Assembly (NCBI GenBank): GCA_050114795.1
Contig: JASFRS010000151.1
Location: forward strand, 1 to 6,072
Length of the DNA: 6,072 nucleotides
DNA from: JASFRS01 sp050114795
GTDB lineage: Bacteria > Pseudomonadota > Alphaproteobacteria > Sphingomonadales > CAKZYD01
Reading direction: 5' to 3'
The notes under the pieces were generated by a model. The model did not search any database. It was not told where the DNA came from and saw only the letters and a program-made list of their open reading frames with translations. Shown here in pieces: positions 1 through 6,072 of this stretch (positions are counted from its first letter, which is position 1; each line of letters opens with the position of its first letter). The translations under genes were made by a program, and so were the position numbers.

Positions 1-1642
1 ACAAAAAGGCCTCGCCACCATCGCCTTCGCCCTCTAACTGGGCAATACGCTGTTCAGCGGCTTGAAGCTTGTCTTCCAGCAATTGTTCTTCATTGAGATA
101 ACGCGCTTCGGCCTCCCGCCGGATGCGCTCAATCACAGTGAAGGGGCGGGCGGAAACGGCGCGGGAGCGGAGGCTGATAAGCGCATCAGATCCGGTCATA
201 TTATCCACCGCATTCACAACAAAACGGCCATTGTCCGCGATGGGCACAATCACCCGCTGCCCGAAGAAGTCCTGAACCTGCGCCCAGAAACGGTCTTCCA
301 GCATATCCGTATCACTCATGATAAGGACATTGATGTCTTGGGCCTGGGCGATATGACCTTCACCCTCTTTATCAGGAAAGGCGGTATTGGCCGGACCGCT
401 GATACGCGCGCCCAAAATATAAGTCTCACCCGTAGGCTGAAGTGTGCGGATAAGACGATCCGGGTCCGGCTGGCCTTCAACTTCAAACACGTCCAGCAGC
501 CCTGCATCCTCAGACGATGTGACAAGAGGTTCAATAGTCGTTGTGCGCCCCTCCATCGGCATTAACGCCCCGGCACTAGCCATGTTGAGCTGGGCCAACT
601 GCCCTGTCACAATATCATCAGCGGCCATATGATATTCATTCACGCCAAGCCATGGGATAAAATCAACCACTTGCCGGCGGGGGTCTGCACCTGCGCCCAT
701 ATTAACCCGCTGCGCCTGCGCCAGATCACCAACGACCTTTCCGCTTTCCAGACGCATGCCCCAGCTTGCAAGCAGATCTGGCATATTAAAGCTGCTTGGC
801 GCTTGTGGCGCTCCTAATTGAGTCACCTGGTTTGCAACAGCACTGGCCTCGCTATAAGGGTCAACAAAGACAATCGCCTTGCCGCCACCCAACACATATT
901 GGTCAATCAAATAGCGCTGCGTCTCGCCTAAACCCGGGGCCTGGGCAATCAGCAACACATCAATGTCATCGTCCAACTCCTCAAACTCCAGCCCTAAAAG
1001 CTGCACTTCAAAGGTCTGACGTAATTGCTCATAAATCGCATAGGGCTGAGGCGGAACGCCTTGTTGAAGAGCCTGAATGCCCCCCGGGCCGAATTGCATA
1101 GGTAATGTGGTAATCACCGCTAGCTTTGGACGCACAGCCCCTTTGTTCAAACGGTCTATATTTTGGGTTAGGTCATATTCGACCAGGGCTTCGCGCTCTT
1201 GTGCGAAAAAGGGGATAACCTCCTGTCCGTCAGCCTCATCGGAAATGACCAGACCAAAATAAAGTTTCTCCCCGCTCACGGTTTGCGCACCACGCAGGCC
1301 ATAAGCCACCGCTTCGTCCTCTTCTTCGGAAAAGGGTTCAGGGTCAGTCACGCTTAGGCTGATTTTCCCACCTGATAGCGCCACATATTCTTTAAGCAAG
1401 TCCTCAACCCGCTTACCATAGTCCTTGATGGCGGGCAGGCCGGTTGCTGCCTTATCCGAGAAATAGAAGTGAATTTTAAGCGGGGATTTCAAGTCCGCCA
1501 AAACTTGCTTCGTGCCGTCTGACAGCGAATAAAGGCTGTCTTCTGTTAAATCCACGCGTGCACCGCGAAACGCAATATCCACAATCACATTAAGCGACAG
1601 CACCAAAGCAATCAGAATGAAGAATATACCAAATTTTTTCAT
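1..1642 (-). CDS. GldG-family ABC transporter auxiliary protein (partial, C-terminus beyond window)
   Basis: Reading the reverse strand from the ATG at 1642 gives an uninterrupted frame of 547 codons to the window edge, so the C-terminus is missing. Residues 5-25 are one hydrophobic anchor (IFFILIALVLSLNVIVDI). Next comes the family's typical start of the extracytoplasmic part, RVDLTEDSLYSLSDGTKQVL (29-48). Residues about 170-470 fit the ABC_transp_aux domain, including LIDQYVLGGGKAIVFVDP (245-262). NAVDNMTGSDALISLRSRAV (477-496) is a strong family signature. The visible end (about 503-538) is charged and likely coiled coil. Known members have about 600 or more residues and a second membrane helix at the C-terminus, expected outside the window. 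A Shine-Dalgarno GGGAGGGGG at 1651-1659 sits 8 bases before the start, and the permease stop is three bases upstream, so translation is probably coupled. It should assemble with the two upstream products as a GldAFG-type ABC-2 complex. The substrate is unknown, and gliding is not implied. Confidence 0.9.
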   Translation of the reverse strand, partial: MKKFGIFFILIALVLSLNVIVDIAFRGARVDLTEDSLYSLSDGTKQVLADLKSPLKIHFYFSDKAATGLPAIKDYGKRVEDLLKEYVALSGGKISLSVTDPEPFSEEEDEAVAYGLRGAQTVSGEKLYFGLVISDEADGQEVIPFFAQEREALVEYDLTQNIDRLNKGAVRPKLAVITTLPMQFGPGGIQALQQGVPPQPYAIYEQLRQTFEVQLLGLEFEELDDDIDVLLIAQAPGLGETQRYLIDQYVLGGGKAIVFVDPYSEASAVANQVTQLGAPQAPSSFNMPDLLASWGMRLESGKVVGDLAQAQRVNMGAGADPRRQVVDFIPWLGVNEYHMAADDIVTGQLAQLNMASAGALMPMEGRTTTIEPLVTSSEDAGLLDVFEVEGQPDPDRLIRTLQPTGETYILGARISGPANTAFPDKEGEGHIAQAQDINVLIMSDTDMLEDRFWAQVQDFFGQRVIVPIADNGRFVVNAVDNMTGSDALISLRSRAVSARPFTVIERIRREAEARYLNEEQLLEDKLQAAEQRIAQLEGEGDGGEAFL

Positions 1643-1645
1643 GAC

Positions 1646-2383
1646 TTATGCCCCCTCCCGCTTTGCATCGACAATGAAGACACAGGCCGTCAGCCACGCC
1701 CCAATCAACACTAGAAAGAAGATAAGGTCCCGTAGATCAACCACACCCTGTTCAATAGCAGTGAAATGGGTGAGAAAACTTAAATTCGCGACCGCATTCA
1801 CCAAAACCTGCGGTGCCCAGCCGCTAAAGGCGTTTAAGACAATAGGCAAACCGGCAACGGTGAAAAAGAAGGCAATACTTGCCGTCGTCACAAAGGCAAT
1901 GACCTGATTTTTTGTCGCCGCTGATAAGGCTGAACCAATAGCGATATAAGCCCCGGCCATGAGGAAAGAGCCGAGATAGCTGGCTAAAATCACTCCATTG
2001 TCTGGATCACCCAAGACATTCACCGTTATCCATAAAGGGAAAGTCAGCGCCAGCGCCACGCCTGCGAAACACCAGGCCGCTAAAAACTTACCCAGCACAG
2101 CGCCCGCTGTAGATATGGGTAGGGTAAGGAGCAACTCAATCGTGCCCGCACGCCGTTCCTCCGCCCAGAGCCGCATGCTCAGCGCGGGTGCTAAAAACAG
2201 ATACAGCCATGGATGAAAAGTGAAGAAGGGCTGCAAATCCGCCTGACCGCGCTCAAAAAACCCTCCCAAGAAAAAGGTGAAGACGCCGGTCATGACTAAA
2301 AACACCAATATGAATACCAGTGCTAAGGGTGTTGCAAAATAAGCTTTAAATTCGCGTCCAAAAACAGCGCGCCATCCCGTCAT
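1646..2383 (-). CDS. ABC-2 type permease, GldF-like
   Basis: This 245-residue integral membrane protein has about six hydrophobic segments, near residues 17-40, 55-72, 97-124, 130-155, 161-186 and 218-239. That is the usual size and topology of a short ABC-2 permease. The motif WAEERRAGTIELLLTLPI (73-90) after the second helix is the conserved cytoplasmic coupling region of GldF/NosY-type permeases, and NLSFLTHFTAIEQGVVDLRD (200-219) before the last helix is also typical. The start ATG overlaps the ATPase stop as ATGA. A Shine-Dalgarno AAGGAG (2391-2396) lies 7 bases upstream within the end of the ATPase gene, which fixes this start and indicates coupled translation. The protein should form the membrane channel driven by the upstream ATPase, with the downstream GldG-like protein as a partner. 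The cargo cannot be deduced from sequence. Confidence 0.93.
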   Translation of the reverse strand: MTGWRAVFGREFKAYFATPLALVFILVFLVMTGVFTFFLGGFFERGQADLQPFFTFHPWLYLFLAPALSMRLWAEERRAGTIELLLTLPISTAGAVLGKFLAAWCFAGVALALTFPLWITVNVLGDPDNGVILASYLGSFLMAGAYIAIGSALSAATKNQVIAFVTTASIAFFFTVAGLPIVLNAFSGWAPQVLVNAVANLSFLTHFTAIEQGVVDLRDLIFFLVLIGAWLTACVFIVDAKREGA

Positions 2384-3333
2384 GCGGCCTCTCCTTCTTC
2401 GCCTCGGTCCCCGGTGGTTAAGGTGCGAAAAACATCATCCAAGCGCCCGCCATCAACGGAAATATGATGAAGCACCCAGCCCTTATCCCCAGCATAACCA
2501 CGGACTTTATCCAGCAACATGCGATTATCTTTTGGGAATAAGCTAAGCCTGCTGCGCTCGTTTGAGATATCCGTCATTTGAACAAGGGCAATATCTTCCC
2601 AGGTGGCAAAGACATCATGGCCTTGCTGCGCCACGCTTTTATCCAGAGTGATATGAAGCGCACCAAAATAGCGGGACTGGCTTTTCAAGCTCATTGGCGT
2701 GCCATCCGCTACAATTTGCCCATGGTCGATAATGATGGCACGGGTGCATAAAGCCTCAACCTCCTCCAGAACATGGGTGGAGATGATAATAGCCTTATTT
2801 GGAGCCATGCGTTCAATAAGCTGGCGCACCTCATGTTTTTGATTGGGATCGAGGCCATCAGTTGGCTCATCCAATATCAAAACATCTGGATCATGTAGAA
2901 TTGCCTGCGCCAAGCCCACTCGGCGGCGAAACCCTTTGGATAAGGTATCAATGCTTTGATGAAGCACATTTTCAAGCTGAAGCGCTTGAATGGCCTCATC
3001 AATATTACCGTTAAAGTTCCGTGCTTTCGCAACGAATTGCAGAAAATCCGATACCCGCATATCGCCATAGCTCGGCGCGCCCTCGGCTAAATAGCCAAAA
3101 CGAGTCTTGGCTTCCAATGGCTGCTCTGCAACGTCGATTCCGGCGATAAGGGCGGAACCATCATCTGGCGTTAAATAGCCGGTTAGCATTTTCATGGTGG
3201 TGGATTTACCAGCGCCATTCGGGCCTAGAAGCCCCAGGACTTCGCCTTTTTCAACGCTGAATGAGAGATTTTGAACGGCTTCTATCGAGCCGAATTTCTT
3301 GATGAGATTTTTGGCTTCAATCAAAGACGCCAT
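2380..3333 (-). CDS. ABC transporter ATP-binding protein, GldA-like
   Basis: This 317-residue cytoplasmic ATPase has all the nucleotide-binding motifs: Walker A GPNGAGKST (37-45), signature LSKGFRRRVGLAQA (131-144), Walker B VLILDEP (151-157) followed by TDGLDP, and the switch histidine in STHVLEE (H187). The signature is LSKGF rather than LSGGQ, and the Q-loop position reads GYLAE (80-84) with Glu in place of Gln. Both variants are common in the GldA/CcmA-like branch that drives ABC-2 permeases, so they do not suggest loss of activity. Residues about 225-317 form the extra C-terminal domain seen in this branch. The start at 3333 is the only good one, with a strong Shine-Dalgarno AGGAGGAGGGG just upstream (3343-3353). 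It is the first gene of the ATPase-permease-GldG operon. The Shine-Dalgarno lies inside a long leader hairpin, described separately. Confidence 0.95.
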   Translation of the reverse strand: MASLIEAKNLIKKFGSIEAVQNLSFSVEKGEVLGLLGPNGAGKSTTMKMLTGYLTPDDGSALIAGIDVAEQPLEAKTRFGYLAEGAPSYGDMRVSDFLQFVAKARNFNGNIDEAIQALQLENVLHQSIDTLSKGFRRRVGLAQAILHDPDVLILDEPTDGLDPNQKHEVRQLIERMAPNKAIIISTHVLEEVEALCTRAIIIDHGQIVADGTPMSLKSQSRYFGALHITLDKSVAQQGHDVFATWEDIALVQMTDISNERSRLSLFPKDNRMLLDKVRGYAGDKGWVLHHISVDGGRLDDVFRTLTTGDRGEEGEAA

Positions 3334-3342
3334 GGGCGAAAA

Positions 3343-3353
3343 CCCCTCCTCCT
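3343..3353 (-). promoter_or_regulatory. Shine-Dalgarno site of the GldA-like gene
   Basis: On the reverse strand this reads AGGAGGAGGGG, 9 bases before the ATG at 3333. It is an unusually long purine match to the 16S rRNA tail. It decides the start codon and forms most of the 3' arm of the leader inverted repeat. Confidence 0.85.
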
Positions 3354-3423
3354 ATCTTGGCAACACATATGCGCATAAATAATGTCGACGATTATGAAGA
3401 TTGTTGCCTAGATAGGAAGAAAG
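3344..3423 (-). promoter_or_regulatory. Long inverted repeat / leader hairpin masking the ATPase ribosome site
   Basis: The arms 3351-3365 (CCTATCTTGGCAACA on the forward strand) and 3402-3416 (TGTTGCCTAGATAGG) are reverse complements except for one base, around a 36-base spacer. In RNA from the reverse strand the helix can continue outward, with G-U pairs allowed, from 3350/3417 to 3344/3423. This gives about 22 paired positions with one A-A mismatch and three wobbles. The outer part pairs a CUUUCUUCCU stretch with nearly the whole Shine-Dalgarno of the ATPase gene. The spacer holds a second small dyad, ATAAT-CGTCGAC-ATTAT (3379-3395), and the palindrome TATGCGCATA (3368-3377). It could act as a translational switch, or the DNA dyads could be protein operators. 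Which applies depends on where transcription starts, and that is not clear from sequence. The repeat itself is certain; the function is inferred. Confidence 0.6.
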
Positions 3424-3453
3424 TTTTTTCGCTTCAAGCCCCCCTGGCCTCTC
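3424..3453. other. Rest of the gap between DUF2807 gene and ABC operon: no clear terminator
   Basis: After the DUF2807 stop the reverse strand runs through a G-rich stretch and GCTTGAAGCGAAAAAAC into the inverted repeat. I see no GC-rich hairpin followed by a U-tract, so readthrough into the ABC operon is possible. TTGAAG at 3432-3437 could be a weak -35 box, but no good -10 sits at the right distance. CATAAT (reverse strand, 3391-3396) is a possible -10 without a clear -35. Confidence 0.4.
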
Positions 3454-4101
3454 TTAGCTGTCTTTATAGTCGATATCTGAAGCGCCAGAGGTGTTCATCT
3501 TATTCGTTCTCGGGCCACCATAAACGTCAATTTCAGTCGCACCAGATGCACTGACAGAGAGATTTTCAGTCGCGTGAATTTCAATCTCAGAGGCGCCCGA
3601 ACCACTGACCTCCACATCTTCACAAACGAAGTCTTTAGCATCTAATTCACTAGCGCCAGAGACCTTCACTGTCAGACTTTTACAAGTTCCTGACATGTCA
3701 GTTTCACTGGCACCGGATGCGCGATACTCAAAATTTTCGGCAGCGATTCCGCTAGCCTTTGCAGATGTGGCCCCGGACAGGACCAGATAATCCAGGCTTG
3801 GAACAGTAATGATGGCTTTATAAGAAGGGCTGCTACCAAACCAGCTATGGCCCTTGGAACGGATTTCAAGCCGCCCGTCGTCCACCTCAACTTCAATTTT
3901 GTCCATATATCGTTCTTTAGCTTCAATCATGACAGATTGAGCTTCACCGACAGTGATTACCAATTCACCAGCACCGGATGCAGAAATTTCATGAAAATCC
4001 GCTACGTCAAAGCTTTTTTCATCCGCCAAAACCGCTGGGCTTAGTGTCATTAAAGCGCCCGCCATCAACGCTGCACCACAAACAATCGAATATCTGGCCA
4101 T
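3454..4101 (-). CDS. Exported head-GIN (DUF2807) beta-helix protein
   Basis: This 215-residue protein starts at ATG 4101, preceded by a Shine-Dalgarno GGAGGG (4108-4113) at 6 bases. A frame extended to 4191 adds 30 residues but has no ribosome site and covers the likely promoter, so I reject it. Residues 1-26 form a signal peptide (MAR, hydrophobic core, cleavage after AVLA, next DEKSF). The mature part matches the DUF2807 putative adhesin fold: FHEISASGAGELVITVGE (36-53), then a hydrophobic-alternating strand region. From residue 109 on, SGAS/SGAT motifs recur at 109, 129, 148, 168, 186 and 205, every 18-20 residues, as expected for rungs of a right-handed beta-helix. The only mature cysteines, C140 and C160, are at near-equal positions in adjacent rungs. 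There is no lipobox or C-terminal anchor, so a periplasmic or secreted location is expected. The molecular role of this family is not established. Confidence 0.9.
   Translation of the reverse strand: MARYSIVCGAALMAGALMTLSPAVLADEKSFDVADFHEISASGAGELVITVGEAQSVMIEAKERYMDKIEVEVDDGRLEIRSKGHSWFGSSPSYKAIITVPSLDYLVLSGATSAKASGIAAENFEYRASGASETDMSGTCKSLTVKVSGASELDAKDFVCEDVEVSGSGASEIEIHATENLSVSASGATEIDVYGGPRTNKMNTSGASDIDYKDS
3457..3777 (-). repeat. SGAS-type repeat coding region within the DUF2807 protein
   Basis: Six copies of SGA(S/T) begin at residues 109, 129, 148, 168, 186 and 205 of the 215-residue protein, followed mostly by an acidic-hydrophobic pattern such as SELDA, SEIEI and TEIDV. A seventh copy (SGAG) is at residue 42. 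The units have diverged at DNA level, so this is a protein-level structural repeat and not a recent tandem duplication. Confidence 0.8.
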
Positions 4102-4125
4102 CTCAATCCCTCCAATTTTGCATCC

Positions 4126-4158
4126 AAATGATATATATTTAAATGATATAATTTTCAA
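4126..4158 (-). promoter_or_regulatory. Candidate promoter of the DUF2807 gene, with a 10-bp direct repeat
   Basis: On the reverse strand TTGAAA (4153-4158) is followed 17 bases later by TATATC (4130-4135), a fair -35/-10 pair that would give a leader of roughly 20 bases before the Shine-Dalgarno. The same stretch holds an exact direct repeat, AAATGATATA on the forward strand at 4126-4135 and 4141-4150. The 15-base offset is short of two helical turns. The region is very AT-rich compared with its neighbours. Confidence 0.45.
4147..4152 (+). promoter_or_regulatory. Possible -10 box for polA
   Basis: A perfect TATAAT on the forward strand lies inside the AT-rich divergent region. No good -35 box is found 16-18 bases upstream; the nearest partial match, TTGCAT at 4118-4123, is too far away (23 bases). 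If used, it would give polA a leader of about 105 bases containing the 4226-4249 hairpin. In such AT-rich DNA a chance match is quite possible. Confidence 0.3.
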
Positions 4159-4218
4159 GATGAGCGTGAGATTTTTAGCTTTGGTCGACACGTTCCAGTG
4201 ACAAAGGCATCCGAAGTT

Positions 4219-4249
4219 AAAAAAAGCCGTAGCGCTTGGCGCTCAGGCT
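4219..4249 (-). terminator. Intrinsic-terminator-like hairpin on the reverse strand, upstream of polA
   Basis: The reverse strand reads AGCC, TG, AGCGC, loop CAA, GCGCT, AC, GGCT and then continues the T-run, which is seven Ts in total (4219-4225). The inner stem is 5 bp of G/C-rich pairs, then a 2x2 internal loop and a 4-bp outer stem, so its form is that of a rho-independent terminator. On the forward strand the A-run precedes the hairpin and no T-run follows, so it would not terminate polA transcripts. No reverse-strand gene ends here within the window. Confidence 0.55.
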
Positions 4250-4263
4250 CGGTAGATAAAGAC

Positions 4264-6072
4264 ATGACTAACAAACATCTCTATCTCGTAGATGGGTCGG
4301 GGTATATTTTCCGCGCCTATCATAAACTTCCCCCGCTCACCAACCCGGCGGGCACGCCTGTTGGCGCGCTCTATGGGTTTACCACCATGTTGCTTAAGCT
4401 GCAGCAGGACTTGACGGACCAGGAAGACCCCACCCATCTTGCGGTGATATTTGATGCAGCGCGGAAAACTTTCCGCAGTGATATTTATCCTGAATATAAA
4501 GCCAATCGGCCACCACCACCCGAAGATTTAAAACCACAATTCCCTTTAACGCGGGATGCTGTACGTGCTTTGGGGATTCCTTGCATTGAAAGTCCGGGTT
4601 TTGAAGCCGATGATATCATCGCAACCTATGCCGAACATGCGAAGGCGAAAGGCTGGCGTGTCACCATTGTGTCATCTGATAAAGATTTGATGCAATTGGT
4701 CGACGACCAAGTCGATTTGTTCGACGGTATGAATAATCGGCATCTAAGCTATCAAGCGGTTTTGGATAAATTTGGCGTCCCACCGGAGAAGGTGATTGAA
4801 GTTCAATCCCTGATGGGCGACAGCGTGGACAATGTTCCAGGCATTCCAGGCATTGGCCCTAAGACTGCGGCGGAACTTATCCAGAATTACGGTGATTTGG
4901 AAACTCTGCTTGAGCACGCAGAGGAAATCAAACAACCTAAGCGGCGGCAAAATCTGATTGAGTTCGCAGACCAAGCTCGCATTTCCAAAGAGCTTGTGAC
5001 ACTTAAGCGCGATGTTGACCTTCCCATTGGGTTGGACGAGATGGAAATGCGTTTACCAGATCCCGAAACGCTTATTGAGTTTCTGGATGAACATGGTTTC
5101 CGCTCGCTTAAAGCTAAAATCGCCGCCCAAAACGGCATTGAAGTACCTAAGGGCGGCGAAAGCCAAGCACCTAAAATCGGTTCAGATGAAGCTGAATATA
5201 GCTGCGTAACCGATATGGCCACTCTTAAAGACTGGATTAAGCGCATTCATGAAATTGGGCAGGTTGCCGTTGATACGGAAACAACCGGTCTGGATGCCAT
5301 GAGCTGCGAATTGGTTGGTATTTCCTTGAGCTGTGAACCGGGTAAAGCCTGTTACATCCCCGTTGCCCACTGCGGCGCAGGGGATGGAGGTTTGGCGCTT
5401 GACGACGATACACCGGAGCAGCTTCCAATTGATGAAGTTCTGGATGCTCTCCGCCCCCTATTAGAAGACCCCCGGGTTTTGAAAATCGGGCAGAATTTAA
5501 AATATGACATGCTTGTTTTGTCTCGCTATGACATTCGCATCACACCCTTTGATGACACAATGTTACTGTCTTACACATTGGATAGTGGTCTGAACCGTCA
5601 TGGTATGGATGACTTGGCGATGAATCATCTGGGACATCAGACAATCAAATTCTCAGACGTCGCAGGGACCGGTAAAAAACAAATCACATTCGACCGCGTG
5701 CCATTGGACAAAGCCACTGATTATGCCGCGGAAGATGCAGATATTACATTACGCCTTCATCAGACGTTAAAGCCGCGATTGGCAGAAGATAAGCTAAGCC
5801 GGGTCTATGAAGGGCTCGAGCGTCCGCTTGTCCAGGTCTTGGTAGACATGGAAAAGGCCGGGATTAAAGCGGACCGGCAAATGCTGGCGCGCTTATCCGG
5901 TGAATTCGCCATGCGTATGGGGGATTTAGAAGGGGAAATCCATAAACTCGCCGGGTCTAAATTCAACATTGCATCCCCGGCACAGCTTGGTGAAATTCTA
6001 TTCACTGAGATGGACCTGGAGCCTAAACCAAAGAAAACCAAGACCGGGGCTTGGCAGACTGGGGCTGATATT
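4264..6072 (+). CDS. polA: DNA polymerase I (partial, C-terminal polymerase core beyond window)
   Basis: The frame gives 603 codons to the window edge; full PolA is usually 900-1000 residues. The 5' nuclease domain (about 1-290) shows LYLVDGSGYIFRAYH (D10), a DIYPEYKANRP segment near residue 80, GFEADDII (E114, D116, D117), VSSDKDLMQLV (D139, D141) and the helix-hairpin-helix DNVPGIPGIGPKTA (189-202). The 3'-5' exonuclease domain (about 315-505) keeps all catalytic residues: DTETTG (D337, E339), NLKYD (D415) and YAAED (Y487, D491), so proofreading should be active. The thumb begins near RVYEGLERPLVQVL (513-526); fingers and palm are outside. It removes primers and fills gaps in lagging-strand synthesis and repair. 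No strong Shine-Dalgarno precedes ATG 4264. A GTG at 4198 in the same frame would add 22 residues, but that stretch contains the terminator-like hairpin and the family starts close to the VDGSG motif. Confidence 0.97.
   Translation, partial: MTNKHLYLVDGSGYIFRAYHKLPPLTNPAGTPVGALYGFTTMLLKLQQDLTDQEDPTHLAVIFDAARKTFRSDIYPEYKANRPPPPEDLKPQFPLTRDAVRALGIPCIESPGFEADDIIATYAEHAKAKGWRVTIVSSDKDLMQLVDDQVDLFDGMNNRHLSYQAVLDKFGVPPEKVIEVQSLMGDSVDNVPGIPGIGPKTAAELIQNYGDLETLLEHAEEIKQPKRRQNLIEFADQARISKELVTLKRDVDLPIGLDEMEMRLPDPETLIEFLDEHGFRSLKAKIAAQNGIEVPKGGESQAPKIGSDEAEYSCVTDMATLKDWIKRIHEIGQVAVDTETTGLDAMSCELVGISLSCEPGKACYIPVAHCGAGDGGLALDDDTPEQLPIDEVLDALRPLLEDPRVLKIGQNLKYDMLVLSRYDIRITPFDDTMLLSYTLDSGLNRHGMDDLAMNHLGHQTIKFSDVAGTGKKQITFDRVPLDKATDYAAEDADITLRLHQTLKPRLAEDKLSRVYEGLERPLVQVLVDMEKAGIKADRQMLARLSGEFAMRMGDLEGEIHKLAGSKFNIASPAQLGEILFTEMDLEPKPKKTKTGAWQTGADI

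Noticed and set aside
62..565. Forward-strand open frame of 167 codons
   Set aside because: It lies antisense to the well-supported GldG-like gene, whose reverse-strand translation matches family signatures throughout this stretch. The forward product resembles nothing and has no ribosome site.
2632..2664. Idea that LSKGF and the missing Q-loop Gln mark a degenerate ATPase
   Set aside because: LSKGF/LSKGY and GYL(P/A)E are usual in the GldA-like branch, and Walker A, Walker B and the switch histidine are intact.
3431..3439. GCTTCAAGC palindrome after the DUF2807 stop as a terminator
   Set aside because: The loop would be a single base, too tight for a hairpin, and no proper U-tract follows on the reverse strand.
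3357..3554. Forward 65-codon frame across the gap next to the ATPase gene
   Set aside because: It starts inside the inverted repeat, runs antisense into the DUF2807 gene and has no ribosome site or recognisable protein features.
3457..3777. CRISPR or tandem DNA repeat in the SGAS region
   Set aside because: The periodicity is about 57 bases at protein level only. The DNA copies differ strongly, and there are no repeat-spacer units.
4102..4191. Upstream start at 4191 for the DUF2807 protein
   Set aside because: The added 30 residues would precede a textbook signal peptide, lack a ribosome site and overlap the AT-rich promoter region. ATG 4101 has GGAGGG at proper spacing.
4198..4263. GTG start at 4198 extending PolA by 22 residues
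   Set aside because: There is no Shine-Dalgarno, it overlaps the terminator-like hairpin, and PolA proteins normally begin within about ten residues of the LYLVDGSG motif.

Overview
The window looks like a chromosomal segment of an alphaproteobacterium. The support is the style of the DNA polymerase I N-terminus, moderate GC content and strong Shine-Dalgarno sites; I could not place it to order or genus. Coding density is high. Two gene groups diverge from a short control region near 4102-4263.

Reverse strand, read from high to low coordinates: (i) an exported head-GIN/DUF2807 protein with an SGAS-repeat beta-helix (3454-4101). (ii) After a 120-base gap, a tightly packed three-gene ABC-2 operon: a GldA-like ATPase (2380-3333), a GldF-like permease (1646-2383, overlapping the ATPase by 4 bases as ATGA) and a GldG-like auxiliary protein (start 1642, three bases after the permease stop, running off the left edge of the window). 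I read the GldG-like frame by hand: it is open without interruption from 1642 to 1 and fills all of the left 1.6 kb. The three products should form one inner-membrane complex: ATPase in the cytoplasm, six-helix permease, and a membrane-anchored protein with a large extracytoplasmic domain. Their cargo is unknown.

Forward strand: polA (DNA polymerase I) starts at 4264 and runs off the right edge. The window holds 603 codons: the complete 5' nuclease domain, a complete 3'-5' exonuclease domain with all catalytic residues, and the start of the polymerase thumb.

The least ordinary features are non-coding. The leader of the ATPase gene carries a near-perfect long inverted repeat (3344-3423). In RNA it would fold into about 22 base pairs and bury the whole Shine-Dalgarno sequence of the operon's first gene. 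Just upstream of polA lies a hairpin with a U-tract that reads as an intrinsic terminator only on the reverse strand (4219-4249), where no gene ends. The divergent region also has a 10-bp direct repeat inside overlapping candidate promoters. No RNA genes, mobile elements, CRISPR arrays or defence genes were seen. The protein-coding content is otherwise ordinary.
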